From the NCBI GenBank assembly GCA_900319525.1, contig ONOU01000002.1, positions 124,001 to 188,000 on the forward strand: a stretch of 64,000 bases of DNA, written 5' to 3'. This document shows, piece by piece, positions 1 to 7,646 of this stretch (position 1 is its first letter; each line of letters begins with the position of its first letter). This DNA comes from an uncultured Prevotellaceae bacterium. GTDB taxonomy: Bacteria; Bacteroidota; Bacteroidia; Bacteroidales; Muribaculaceae. Both the position numbers and the translations under genes were made by a program. Below the pieces are notes generated by a model. It saw only the letters and a program-made list of their open reading frames with translations, was not told the origin of the DNA and ran no database searches.

Positions 1-346
1 TGCGGTAATCGATGGTGTTGATCACGTGCTGCTCATCGATGTGCTTGGGCAACGGCAGTTGCACGATGAATCCGTCCACGTCGTCATCGTCGTTGAGCTT
101 CTTGATGCAGTCCAGCAGTTGTTCCTCGGTCGTGTCCTCCTCCATGCGGATGAGCGACGACTTGAAGCCGCACTTCTCACAAGCTATCACCTTATTCTTT
201 ACGTATGCTTCTGAACCGCCGTCGTGTCCCACGAGCACAGCGGCCAGGTGCGGGCGCTTCATCCCCGCAGCTATCATCTGGTCCACCTCGGCCTTGATCT
301 CTTCCTTGATGGCCGCAGCAGTCATTTTACCGTCTATCAGTTTCAT
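1..346 (-). CDS. folD: Bifunctional methylenetetrahydrofolate dehydrogenase/cyclohydrolase FolD (N-terminal part, cut by window edge)
   Basis: Cytosolic one-carbon enzyme that oxidises 5,10-methylene-THF to 5,10-methenyl-THF and hydrolyses it to 10-formyl-THF. The visible first 115 residues start [17 protein letters not shown] and carry the family signatures: SETYVKNK with the Tyr and catalytic Lys of the active site (about residues 46-53), then [12 protein letters not shown] (about 92-103), the conserved substrate-binding stretch. The C-terminal NADP-binding half lies outside the window. The start is the ATG at 344-346. Upstream, a -7-like box (TAATTTTG, 397-404 on the minus strand) is the only promoter hint. 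Identification is secure from these two motifs. Confidence 0.93.
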   Translation of the reverse strand, partial: MKLIDGKMTAAAIKEEIKAEVDQMIAAGMKRPHLAAVLVGHDGGSEAYVKNKVIACEKCGFKSSLIRMEEDTTEEQLLDCIKKLNDDDDVDGFIVQLPLPKHIDEQHVINTIDYR

Positions 347-504
347 AATTAAAGAGTTATCTTCTGTTGTAGTAGTTGTCGTCCTGAATCAAGCCACAAA
401 ATTACTTCAAAAAAACCAATTACCCTACCATTGCCTCCGCTTTTTTCCATTTCTCTCGTTTTGTCTGGTCCCGTAATGCGAGCCTTTGGCTCGTACAGCC
501 GGCC

Positions 505-2967
505 TCACACGGGATCGACGTCGTAGTAGAGTTTCAGGGTCTTCATGCGGGCGTCGGCGGCAATCATCTGTTCGTAGAGGCTGCGCAGGATCGATTTGAC
601 CTTGGCCATCGAGGCGGCGGTTTCCATCTTGAGGGTGATCTGACGGATGTACATGTTCTGTACCCGTGCCACAAACGGCGCCATGGGGCCCAGCACCCTC
701 GTGCCGAACACCTGCCGCAACAGGCCGCTGTAGCGCACGGCCAGCTCGCCCACGGTAGTGTCCTCGCGGTGCTTGAGATAGATGTTGATGACCTTGGTGA
801 ACGGCGGGTAGCCGAACTTCTGCCGGTCGGCCAGCTCATGCTGGTAAAAGCCCTCATAGTCATGGGCTTGCACAAACTTGATGACGTCGTGCTTGGGGTT
901 GCTGGTCTGGATGATGACCTGTCCCTGCTTGTGGGCACGGCCGGCACGGCCCGACACCTGCTCCAGCATGTCAAAGGCCCGCTCATGGCTGCGGAAGTCC
1001 GGGAAGTTGATCATCGTGTCGGCATTGAGGATACCCACGACGCTCACGGCGTCAAAGTCCAGCCCCTTGGTCACCATCTGGGTCCCCACCAGGATGTTGG
1101 TGCGGTGCTGCGAGAACTCGTCGATGATGCGGTCATAGCTGTTCTTGCTGCGGGTGGTGTCCAGGTCCATGCGAGAGATTTTCTCACCGGGGAACACGGC
1201 GTCGATATCATCCTCGATGCGCTCGGTGCCGTAGCCGATGATCTCGATGCCGGGCAAGCCGCATGCGGGGCACAGCTCGGGCAATGAGATGGTATAGCCG
1301 CAGTAGTGGCACACCAGGCTGTGGTTGTGCTTGTGGTAGGTGAGCGAGACATCGCAGTTCTCGCACTTGGGCACCCAGCCGCACTCCTTGCAACGCACCA
1401 TGGGCGAATAGCCACGGCGGTTCTGGAACAGGATGACTTGTTCGTTGCCCTTCAGCGCCTGGCGGCAGTCGGCGATCAGCTCATTGCTGAACAAGCCGCT
1501 CATCTCGCGGCGCTTGCGGGCATCGTTGGTGTCAATGACCTTGACGTCGGGCATCTTGATGTCGCCATAACGGGTCATGAGCTTGACCAGGCCGTATTTG
1601 CCCTCAAGGGCCAGGTGATAGACCTCGATGGCCGGGGTCGCCGAACCCAGCACGGTCTTTGCCCCGTGCATCTGGGCCAGCACCAGGGCCGCGTTGCGTC
1701 CATTGTATCGTGGTGCGGGGTCTTGCTGCTTGTAGCTGCTGTCGTGCTCCTCATCGACAATGACGAGTCCCAGATTGGAGTAGGGGAGAAATACCGACGA
1801 CCGCACACCGATCACCACGCACGGATCGCTGGATTCAAGCAACCGCTTCCAGATGTCGACACGCTCATTGTCACTGAACTTGGAATGGTAAATCAGCAGT
1901 TTGTCGCCAAACACCCGTCGCAGCCTGCGTGTCAGCTGCGTTGTCAATGCAATCTCAGGCACGAGATAGAGCACCTGTTTGCCCAGCTTCAAGGCATCGG
2001 CAATAAGGTGCATATACACAGACGTCTTGCCGCTGCTGGTGACACCGTGCAGCAGTGTGATGGCATGCTGGCGCATCGACTGGTGGATCTCATCGTAGGC
2101 GCGCCCTTGCTCCTCGCTCAACACGGGAGGCTCCTCGAGAACTGTGCCCAGTTCGGCAAAACGGTTGATCTCCTTCTTGTATATCTCAAACAGGCCGCGT
2201 TTCACGGCCTCATTCAGGACGGCACTGCTGACCCCTGAGCGCTTGAGCAGGTTCTCCTTGCTCACCTCGCGGGGCTCGTCGCTCTGTAGCCATCGAGACA
2301 TGTCCAGGTAGGCCAGCAACAGGGATTCTTGCTTTGGCGCCCGTTTCAGCTGGTCAAAGAATTGATGCAGTTTTTCTTCCTGGTCGCGGGTGATGGCCAG
2401 GCGCACACATGCCTCAGTCTTAGGCCGATAGTTATCTACCACACGCTCGCTCACGTGCAGCGCGTCCATGTCCAGCAAGTGGCTGACATTTCGTTCTACG
2501 GTCTTGAAGCCGGTTGCCTTGGCAATTTCGGCAATCTGGACGCGTCCACGCTGGGCCGTGAAGTCCAGAATCACGCGCTCGCGGTCGGTGAGCTGGCCTG
2601 GCTCGCTCTCTTCAAAGTCCGGGTTGACGCTGATGGTGGTCTCGCTCTCTACCTTGAGGCCCGACGGAACGGCGGCTTTATATACCTCGCCCATAGTGCA
2701 CAGGTAGTAGTCGGCAATCCATTGCCAGAACTCCAGCTGCGGATGCCTGAGGACGGGCTTCTCGTCGAGCGTGCCCAGTATATCTTTCACATCATATCCT
2801 TTGGGCTCCCTGTCATGCAGGCTGACGATGATGGCTGTAAAGATTTTTTTACGCCCAAACGGCACCAGCACACGCATACCTATAGATAGCTGCATCCCCT
2901 CGGGAATTCGGTAGGTATAGGTGCCGGTGATGGCTAGCGGAAGCAGTGTTTCGGCAAATTTGGGCAT
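505..2967 (-). CDS. priA: Primosomal protein N' (PriA replication-restart helicase)
   Basis: DNA helicase that recognises stalled forks and D-loops and reloads the replicative helicase. The 820-residue protein has the N-terminal 3'-end-binding region, a Walker A motif HGVTSSGKTS near residue 306, the Walker B/DEEH box (VIVDEEHDSSYKQQDPAPRY) near 404, and between the two helicase lobes the paired zinc-binding cysteines (CKECGWVPKCENCD and CHYCGY...CPACG, about 525-565). The C-terminal lobe includes QVSGRAGRA (helicase motif VI). Length suits Bacteroidetes PriA, which is longer than the E. coli form. It lies 158 bp downstream of the folD start on the same strand, so folD is transcribed separately. 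A small hairpin (CGAGCC/GGCTCG, 479-493) follows its stop without a clear T-run. Confidence 0.96.
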   Translation of the reverse strand: MPKFAETLLPLAITGTYTYRIPEGMQLSIGMRVLVPFGRKKIFTAIIVSLHDREPKGYDVKDILGTLDEKPVLRHPQLEFWQWIADYYLCTMGEVYKAAVPSGLKVESETTISVNPDFEESEPGQLTDRERVILDFTAQRGRVQIAEIAKATGFKTVERNVSHLLDMDALHVSERVVDNYRPKTEACVRLAITRDQEEKLHQFFDQLKRAPKQESLLLAYLDMSRWLQSDEPREVSKENLLKRSGVSSAVLNEAVKRGLFEIYKKEINRFAELGTVLEEPPVLSEEQGRAYDEIHQSMRQHAITLLHGVTSSGKTSVYMHLIADALKLGKQVLYLVPEIALTTQLTRRLRRVFGDKLLIYHSKFSDNERVDIWKRLLESSDPCVVIGVRSSVFLPYSNLGLVIVDEEHDSSYKQQDPAPRYNGRNAALVLAQMHGAKTVLGSATPAIEVYHLALEGKYGLVKLMTRYGDIKMPDVKVIDTNDARKRREMSGLFSNELIADCRQALKGNEQVILFQNRRGYSPMVRCKECGWVPKCENCDVSLTYHKHNHSLVCHYCGYTISLPELCPACGLPGIEIIGYGTERIEDDIDAVFPGEKISRMDLDTTRSKNSYDRIIDEFSQHRTNILVGTQMVTKGLDFDAVSVVGILNADTMINFPDFRSHERAFDMLEQVSGRAGRAHKQGQVIIQTSNPKHDVIKFVQAHDYEGFYQHELADRQKFGYPPFTKVINIYLKHREDTTVGELAVRYSGLLRQVFGTRVLGPMAPFVARVQNMYIRQITLKMETAASMAKVKSILRSLYEQMIAADARMKTLKLYYDVDPV

Positions 2968-3100
2968 ATTAGATAATTACTTTAAATCTTATATCGTAAA
3001 TTGTTTAAAATCAAATAAAAATCAGAAAATATAACGAAAATCCTACGTTTTTAAATATTTACTTTAAAATCGACTTTTAAAATGACTGTTTATAAACCTT

Positions 3101-4276
3101 TTATCGTAAGTATTGCTGATAAATGCCGTTTTCCTTGATGGCGGTGGCGTTCCAGCTGACTTCGGGTGGCAGTTTTTGTTCGATGTTTTCTGTCAGGAGC
3201 TGCACTGCACGGTCGGTAAACCTATCCACAAAATGATCACCCAGGTTTATGGCATTCGCCCGTCCAACGGCCTCGGCCGTGCCGATGACATTGGTGGCAA
3301 CAACGTGTGCGCCACATGACAGGGCCTCGATGACTACCAGGGGCAATCCCTCCAGGCTGCTGGGCAGCACGAGCAGGTCAACGCAGTTGAGCATGTCGGG
3401 GATTTCCTCGGGTGGGACTTTGCCTGTGAAATGGCAGTCAACGCCCTTCTCTTTCATTAGCTGGCGGGTCTCATTGAGCTGGATGCCGTCGCCTATCGCC
3501 CAGAATGTCAATTGATTGCCGTACTTGCTCTCGATCTGCTTGTAGATGTCGGGCAGCAGGGTCACGTTCTTGACGGGCTCAAAGCGCCCCACAAACGCGA
3601 CCACTTTCTTGCCGTCGTTCACACCGTATTTTTCACGTAGCTGCTGGCGCCGTGCTTCGTCATAGCGGTGGAACTGGGCGCTGGCGCCATTCAGGAGCAC
3701 CTCGGCCGGAAAGCCGTCAGTCAATTCGGCATGGGCTTTGTCAAGCAGACCCTGGCTGACAAAAAAGTTGCAGGTGACACTGTGCAGCAGCTTGATGGTC
3801 AGCTCCCTGATCATCGGGTCGCGGGGTGGGTCGGTGTAGATGCTGGCTCCGTGCCAGGTGATGAAGCTGGGAATGTGCAGCTGCCGTCCCGCAAACGCGG
3901 CGGCGTGACCCATGATGCGGTCATGGGCGCTGACCAGGTCGTGACCGCGCATCTCCCATCCCAGGCGGCGCAACCGGCGCATCAGTGCCCGTGGCGGTTT
4001 GTGAAACAGGCGGTGCATGATGGCATCGCTCCAGCGACGCCTGAACCACGTGATGTGCACTTTCACGCCGTCGGCGGTGATTTCGTCGGGCCGGTAGGCT
4101 ACCTTGGCGCTGTGACGCACACGCCTCATCAGCCACCCGTCATAGACCTGCAACATGTGGACATCTATTTTGTAGTCAGCCACTTGCTGCAAGTGCTTCA
4201 CGCGGCTGATAACGGCATTGAACACGCCCAGCCGCCGATTGATGTCGCCCTCAAAGAGTACTGCTATCTGTTTCAT
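3101..4276 (-). CDS. Glycosyltransferase family 4 protein
   Basis: Probable retaining GT-B glycosyltransferase of 391 residues that moves a sugar from a nucleotide-sugar donor onto a surface glycan or lipid; the acceptor cannot be told. The C-terminal GT1-type domain is clear: KVVAFVGRFEPVKN near residue 212 opens it, and EGLPLVVIEALSCGAHVVA near 307 carries the donor-binding E-x7-E motif. The N-terminal half (acceptor-binding) includes the ITWHGASIY stretch. It stands alone, with its own promoter at 4304-4335 and no glycan-synthesis neighbours, so a role in capsule or LPS is only an inference from the family. Confidence 0.85.
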   Translation of the reverse strand: MKQIAVLFEGDINRRLGVFNAVISRVKHLQQVADYKIDVHMLQVYDGWLMRRVRHSAKVAYRPDEITADGVKVHITWFRRRWSDAIMHRLFHKPPRALMRRLRRLGWEMRGHDLVSAHDRIMGHAAAFAGRQLHIPSFITWHGASIYTDPPRDPMIRELTIKLLHSVTCNFFVSQGLLDKAHAELTDGFPAEVLLNGASAQFHRYDEARRQQLREKYGVNDGKKVVAFVGRFEPVKNVTLLPDIYKQIESKYGNQLTFWAIGDGIQLNETRQLMKEKGVDCHFTGKVPPEEIPDMLNCVDLLVLPSSLEGLPLVVIEALSCGAHVVATNVIGTAEAVGRANAINLGDHFVDRFTDRAVQLLTENIEQKLPPEVSWNATAIKENGIYQQYLR

Positions 4277-4303
4277 AAGCCATCACGTTGATTGTTTAGT
4301 CTA

Positions 4304-4335
4304 GCAAATTTACACAAGTTTGGGCAACTGTGCAA
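4304..4335 (-). promoter_or_regulatory. Bacteroidetes-type promoter for the glycosyltransferase gene
   Basis: Minus strand reads TTG (4335-4333), a 20-bp spacer, then TAAATTTGC (4312-4304). This matches the Bacteroidetes sigma factor consensus (TTTG/TTG, 19-21 bp, TAnnTTTG). It would give a leader of roughly 20-25 nt before the ATG at 4276. Confidence 0.6.
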
Positions 4336-4367
4336 GACATGGTGGTGGTTTTCGTCCCAAAATGATG

Positions 4368-4400
4368 CAAAAAAGAGGTTAAGCACGATGCTTAACCTCT
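4368..4400 (-). terminator. Rho-independent terminator after tRNA-Met
   Basis: A perfect 11-bp inverted repeat (4374-4384 and 4390-4400, loop of 5) is followed on the minus strand by a run of T (4373-4368). It lies 8 nt beyond the 3' end of the tRNA and matches an intrinsic terminator. Confidence 0.85.
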
Positions 4401-4407
4401 CTCGTAG

Positions 4408-4479
4408 TAGCGGGAGCCAGACTCGAACTGACGACCTTTGGGTTATGAGCCCAACGAGCTGCCACTGCTCCATCCCGCA
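4408..4479 (-). tRNA. tRNA-Met (CAT anticodon), initiator type
   Basis: A complete cloverleaf folds on the minus strand: acceptor GCGGGA/TCCCGC, D stem GAGC/GCTC, anticodon stem TTGGG/CCCAA around CTCATAA, T stem GTCAG/CTGGC with loop TTCGAGT, discriminator A. No CCA is encoded. Two features mark the initiator: three consecutive G:C pairs at the base of the anticodon stem, and no Watson-Crick pair at 1:72 (T opposite T by this fold). It has its own promoter and terminator. Confidence 0.92.
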
Positions 4480-4489
4480 ATTTGCGAGT

Positions 4490-4520
4490 GCAAAGGTAGT
4501 GCTATTTTTTGACCTGGCAA
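4490..4520 (-). promoter_or_regulatory. Promoter of the initiator tRNA gene
   Basis: Minus strand shows TTG (4520-4518), a 19-bp spacer and TACCTTTGC (4498-4490), a full match to the Bacteroidetes consensus. Transcription would begin a few nucleotides before the tRNA 5' end at 4479. Confidence 0.75.
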
Positions 4521-4598
4521 GCGCTAGACGCCAAAAAAATGTGTTTTTTAACATAATTTTACCAATTTCGGTAGTTGCGCAGCTAGCCACCGAAAAAA

Positions 4599-4670
4599 CT
4601 CACGCAAAAACCGCCAAGACGCTAAGTTTGTGATAAACAATATCTTAGCATCTTGGCGATTTAGTGTGAG
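4599..4670. repeat. Long imperfect inverted repeat (extragenic hairpin)
   Basis: Arms 4613-4626 and 4644-4657 match at 13 of 14 positions (GCCAAGACGCTAAG against its complement), and an outer CTCAC/GTGAG pair extends the stem to 4599-4670. It sits between the fumarase stop and the tRNA promoter. The words CTTAGC and GCTAAG recall the spacer repeat at 44006-44029, so this is probably a dispersed extragenic element that may also end fumarase transcription. Confidence 0.55.
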
Positions 4671-4690
4671 GCCCAAGTGTGCCTGATCGT

Positions 4691-6316
4691 TTATAAGCCG
4701 ATTTTCTTGAAGAAATCGTTGCCCTTGTTGTCCACGAGGATGAAGGCGGGGAAGTCAACGACACGGATTTTCCACACGGCTTCCATGCCCAGCTCGGGGT
4801 ACTCTACACATTCGATGCTCTTGATGCTCTCCTGTGACAGGATGGCGGCGGGACCGCCGATGCTGCCCAGATAGAAACCGCCGTGCTTCTTGCAGGCGTC
4901 GGTCACCTCCTGGCTGCGGTTGCCCTTGGCAATCATCACCATGCTGCCGCCCTGGCTCTGGAACAGGTCAACATAGGGGTCCATGCGGTTAGCTGTGGTC
5001 GGGCCCATCGAGCCGCAGGGCATGCCGGCGGGAGTCTTGGCGGGACCGGCGTACAGCACGGGGTGATCCTTGATGTACTGGGGGATGCCCTCGCCGCGGT
5101 CATAGCGCTCTTTCCACTTGGCATGGGCAATGTCGCGGCCCACGATGATGGTGCCGCTCAACGACACGCGGGTCGATACGGGATACTTGTCGAGGATGGC
5201 GAGCGTCTCGCTCATGGGACGGTCCAGGTCAATCTTGATGCCGTCGCCCTCGCCAGCCTGGCGCAGCTCCTCGGGAATGAGTTCGGTGGGCTTGTCGTCG
5301 AGTTTCTCGATCCACACGCCGTCCTTGTTGATTTTTGCCTTGATGTTGCGGTCGGCGCTGCAGCTCACGCCCAGGCCGATGGGACACGATGCTCCGTGGC
5401 GGGGCAGGCGCACGATGCGCACGTCATGAGCCATATATTTGCCTCCGAACTGGGCACCCAGGCCGATCTTGTAAGCCTCCTCGAGCACCTGCTTCTCGAG
5501 CTCAACGTCGCGGAAGGCGCGGCCCGTCTCGTCGCCTGTGGTGGGCAGGTTGTCATAGTAGTGGGTCGAGGCGAGCTTCACGGTCAAGAGGTTCTTCTCG
5601 GCGCTGGTGCCGCCAATGACGAATGCGATGTGATAGGGCGGGCAGGCTGCCGTGCCCAGGGTGCGCATCTTCTCGACCAGGAAGGGGACCAGTGTGCCGG
5701 GGTTCAGCACGGCCTTGGTCATCTGGTAGAGGTAAGTCTTGTTGGCGCTGCCGCCACCCTTGGTGACGCACAGGAAGTGGTACTCCATGCCCTCGGCGCA
5801 TTCCAGGTCGATCTGGGCGGGCAGGTTGCAACGGGTGTTCACTTCCTCATACATGCTCAGGGGGGCGTTCTGCGAGTAGCGCAGGTTCTCCTGGGTGTAG
5901 GTGTTATACACGCCGCGGGCCAGGGCCTCCTCGTCACAGAAGCCGGTCCACACCTGCTGGCCCTTCTCGCCGTGGATGATGGCCGTGCCGGTGTCCTGGC
6001 ACAGGGGCAGCTGACCCTTGGCAGCGACCTCGGCATTGCGCAGGAAGGTCAGTGCCACATACTTGTCGTTGTCGCTGGCCTCGGGGTCGCGCAGGATCTT
6101 AGCCACCTGCTCGTTGTGGGAGCGGCGCAGCAGGAAGTTCACGTCACGGAAGGCCTGCTGGGCCAGCATCGTCAGGGCCTCGGGCTCGATTTTGAGGATG
6201 GGTTTGCCCTCAAACTCGCCAACCGACACATAGTCGCTGGTCAGTTTGTAGTATTCGGTTTTGTCTTCACCCAGCTGAAACATGGGCGCATAACGGAATT
6301 CTGGATTGTTTGCCAT
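4691..6316 (-). CDS. fumA: Class I fumarate hydratase ([4Fe-4S], FumA/FumB type)
   Basis: Cytosolic iron-sulfur hydro-lyase interconverting fumarate and malate; in anaerobic Bacteroidales it runs towards fumarate for the succinate pathway. The 541-residue length equals that of single-chain class I fumarases (alpha and beta regions fused). Cluster-ligand regions are visible: PLCQDTGTA near residue 105, [22 protein letters not shown] near 222 and [19 protein letters not shown] near 310-318. The beta part contains the conserved TTANRMDPY and GGPAA stretches. It has its own promoter (6378-6409) within the end of the next gene, so it is probably a single-gene unit. The oxygen-sensitive class is expected in an anaerobe. 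Confidence 0.95.
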   Translation of the reverse strand: MANNPEFRYAPMFQLGEDKTEYYKLTSDYVSVGEFEGKPILKIEPEALTMLAQQAFRDVNFLLRRSHNEQVAKILRDPEASDNDKYVALTFLRNAEVAAKGQLPLCQDTGTAIIHGEKGQQVWTGFCDEEALARGVYNTYTQENLRYSQNAPLSMYEEVNTRCNLPAQIDLECAEGMEYHFLCVTKGGGSANKTYLYQMTKAVLNPGTLVPFLVEKMRTLGTAACPPYHIAFVIGGTSAEKNLLTVKLASTHYYDNLPTTGDETGRAFRDVELEKQVLEEAYKIGLGAQFGGKYMAHDVRIVRLPRHGASCPIGLGVSCSADRNIKAKINKDGVWIEKLDDKPTELIPEELRQAGEGDGIKIDLDRPMSETLAILDKYPVSTRVSLSGTIIVGRDIAHAKWKERYDRGEGIPQYIKDHPVLYAGPAKTPAGMPCGSMGPTTANRMDPYVDLFQSQGGSMVMIAKGNRSQEVTDACKKHGGFYLGSIGGPAAILSQESIKSIECVEYPELGMEAVWKIRVVDFPAFILVDNKGNDFFKKIGL

Positions 6317-6377
6317 ATTAAAAATAACGGTTTTATAAAATTATTGAGTTTGAATTGGATGCTTTCTATTGCCGCCA

Positions 6378-6409
6378 CAAAGTTAGCGATAATTCTTTAC
6401 ATGTCAAAA
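6378..6409 (-). promoter_or_regulatory. Promoter of the fumarase gene
   Basis: Minus strand TTTG (6409-6406), 20-bp spacer, TAACTTTG (6385-6378). The -33 element lies inside the last codons of the upstream pseudouridine synthase. The leader would be about 55 nt. Confidence 0.7.
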
Positions 6410-7065
6410 CCCAGCCGCTTGAAGCCGTCGGGTAGGGGGGCGGTGATGTCTATTTCCTTGCCGCTCACGGGATGCGTGAAGCGGATGCGGTGGGCCTGCA
6501 GCGAGATGCCGCCGTCGGGGTTGCTGCGAGGGGCACCATACTTGAGGTCGCCCTTGATAGGGCACCCGATGGCCGATAGCTGGGCCCTGATCTGGTGCTT
6601 GCGACCCGTGATGAGCTCTATCTCCAGCAGCCAGTAACGCTGGCTGGCGGCGATGATGCGATAGTTGAGCACGGCCTTCTGGTGGCCCTCGCGCGGCACG
6701 ATGCTCACGTGGGTCTTGTTGTTCTGTTCCACGCTCTTGAGGTAGTGGGTGAGCGTGTCCTCGTGCTTGGGCGGCTCATTGCCGACCACGGCCCAGTAGG
6801 TCTTGTGCACCTCCCCCTTGCGGAACAGCTCGTTCATTCTCGACAGCCCCTTGCTGGTCTTGGCCATCACCACCAGCCCGCAGGTGGGGCGGTCGATGCG
6901 GTGCGTCACCCCAAGGAACACGTTGCCGGGTTTGTCATATTTCTCCTTGATCCACGCCTTCACCGTGTCGATGAGCGTGGGGTCACCGGTGTGGTCGCCC
7001 TGCACCAGCTCGCCAGCGCTCTTGTTGACGATGATGATGTGGTTGTCGTCATATACTACTTCCAT
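6397..7065 (-). CDS. RluA-family RNA pseudouridine synthase
   Basis: Converts specific uridines in rRNA or tRNA to pseudouridine. The 222-residue protein is a single catalytic domain without an S4 domain. It contains FLGVTHRIDRPTCGLVVMAK with the catalytic Asp near residue 57, and GRKHQIRAQL near 163, the conserved RNA-binding R-x-HQIR motif. The frame stays open upstream to an ATG at 7221, but a consensus promoter at 7107-7138 lies inside that extension and the extra residues look unlike the family, so the ATG at 7063-7065 (MEVVYDDNHIIIVNK) is the start. The exact RNA target (RluA, RluC, RluD or TruC-like) cannot be told. Confidence 0.9.
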   Translation of the reverse strand: MEVVYDDNHIIIVNKSAGELVQGDHTGDPTLIDTVKAWIKEKYDKPGNVFLGVTHRIDRPTCGLVVMAKTSKGLSRMNELFRKGEVHKTYWAVVGNEPPKHEDTLTHYLKSVEQNNKTHVSIVPREGHQKAVLNYRIIAASQRYWLLEIELITGRKHQIRAQLSAIGCPIKGDLKYGAPRSNPDGGISLQAHRIRFTHPVSGKEIDITAPLPDGFKRLGFDM

Positions 7066-7106
7066 TAGTTCTCTATTGTGTGGGCCAGCCTTCGTTGGCT
7101 TGCAGT

Positions 7107-7138
7107 GCAAAGGTACTGCCTTTATCGCAAACGTCAAA
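7107..7138 (-). promoter_or_regulatory. Promoter of the pseudouridine synthase gene
   Basis: Minus strand TTTG (7138-7135), 19-bp spacer, TACCTTTGC (7115-7107): an exact consensus match. It decides the start of the downstream gene, because an upstream ATG at 7221 would place the promoter within the coding region. Confidence 0.75.
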
Positions 7139-7221
7139 CCGCAAATGCCCAAAAATCTCTCATGCCTCCCTCTGGCCGCAGCTGCCCGCGGCCTGGATGA
7201 AGCCTGGTCACGGGACCTCAT

Positions 7222-7646
7222 CTATTTCGGTAATTCATGCCCGAAATGTTAAAAAAACGGAGAAAAACACATAATTAACTGATTTGTAGCGCATTATCGT
7301 CAATTCTTAATTATGGCGTTGATTTTGAGTGATTTAAGTCCCTCCGTTGACATTTTGATAAAAAAAATAAAAAACTTTTTGACAGATTTACACAAAATAA
7401 AAAAAATTAAGCTAACTTTGCAAGCCTTTCTTTTAATAGATGTGGAATTAAGAAACTGACATGAGTGAAATTACCAATCTGTCAAGATTGTGAAGAGCTA
7501 TAATCATGAAGCCTGAATGTTGACCTTTTTCCTTAAAGGGTCAGGGGTAGAATGGGGTCTGATTTTCTGAAGCCACGTTTGTGTTACGAAGTGAGGTTGA
7601 ATGGACGACTATTAAACTTAAATAATTAACAATTAAACTAAATTTT
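7222..7646 (+). promoter_or_regulatory. Spacer with promoter and long leader of the first SusC operon
   Basis: This AT-rich stretch contains a -7 box TAACTTTGC at 7413-7421 on the plus strand; no good -33 element stands 19-20 bp before it. Transcription from there would give an untranslated leader of about 220 nt. Within the leader, 7519-7545 can form a hairpin (TGACC...GGGTCA). Long leaders are common before susC-like genes and may carry cis-antisense or Hfq-like regulation, but no known RNA family is recognised. Confidence 0.45.

Noticed and set aside
4273-4590. Minus-strand frame across the initiator tRNA
   Set aside because: It runs through a complete tRNA with promoter and terminator, so it cannot be a gene.
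4883-6637. Very long open frame on the plus strand opposite fumarase and pseudouridine synthase
   Set aside because: It is antisense to two well-supported genes, has a repetitive Ala/Val/Leu/His/Gly composition and no recognisable motif; such frames arise from GC-rich third positions on the other strand.
7066-7221. Longer start (ATG at 7221) for the pseudouridine synthase
   Set aside because: A consensus promoter lies inside this extension, and the extra residues are unlike the family.
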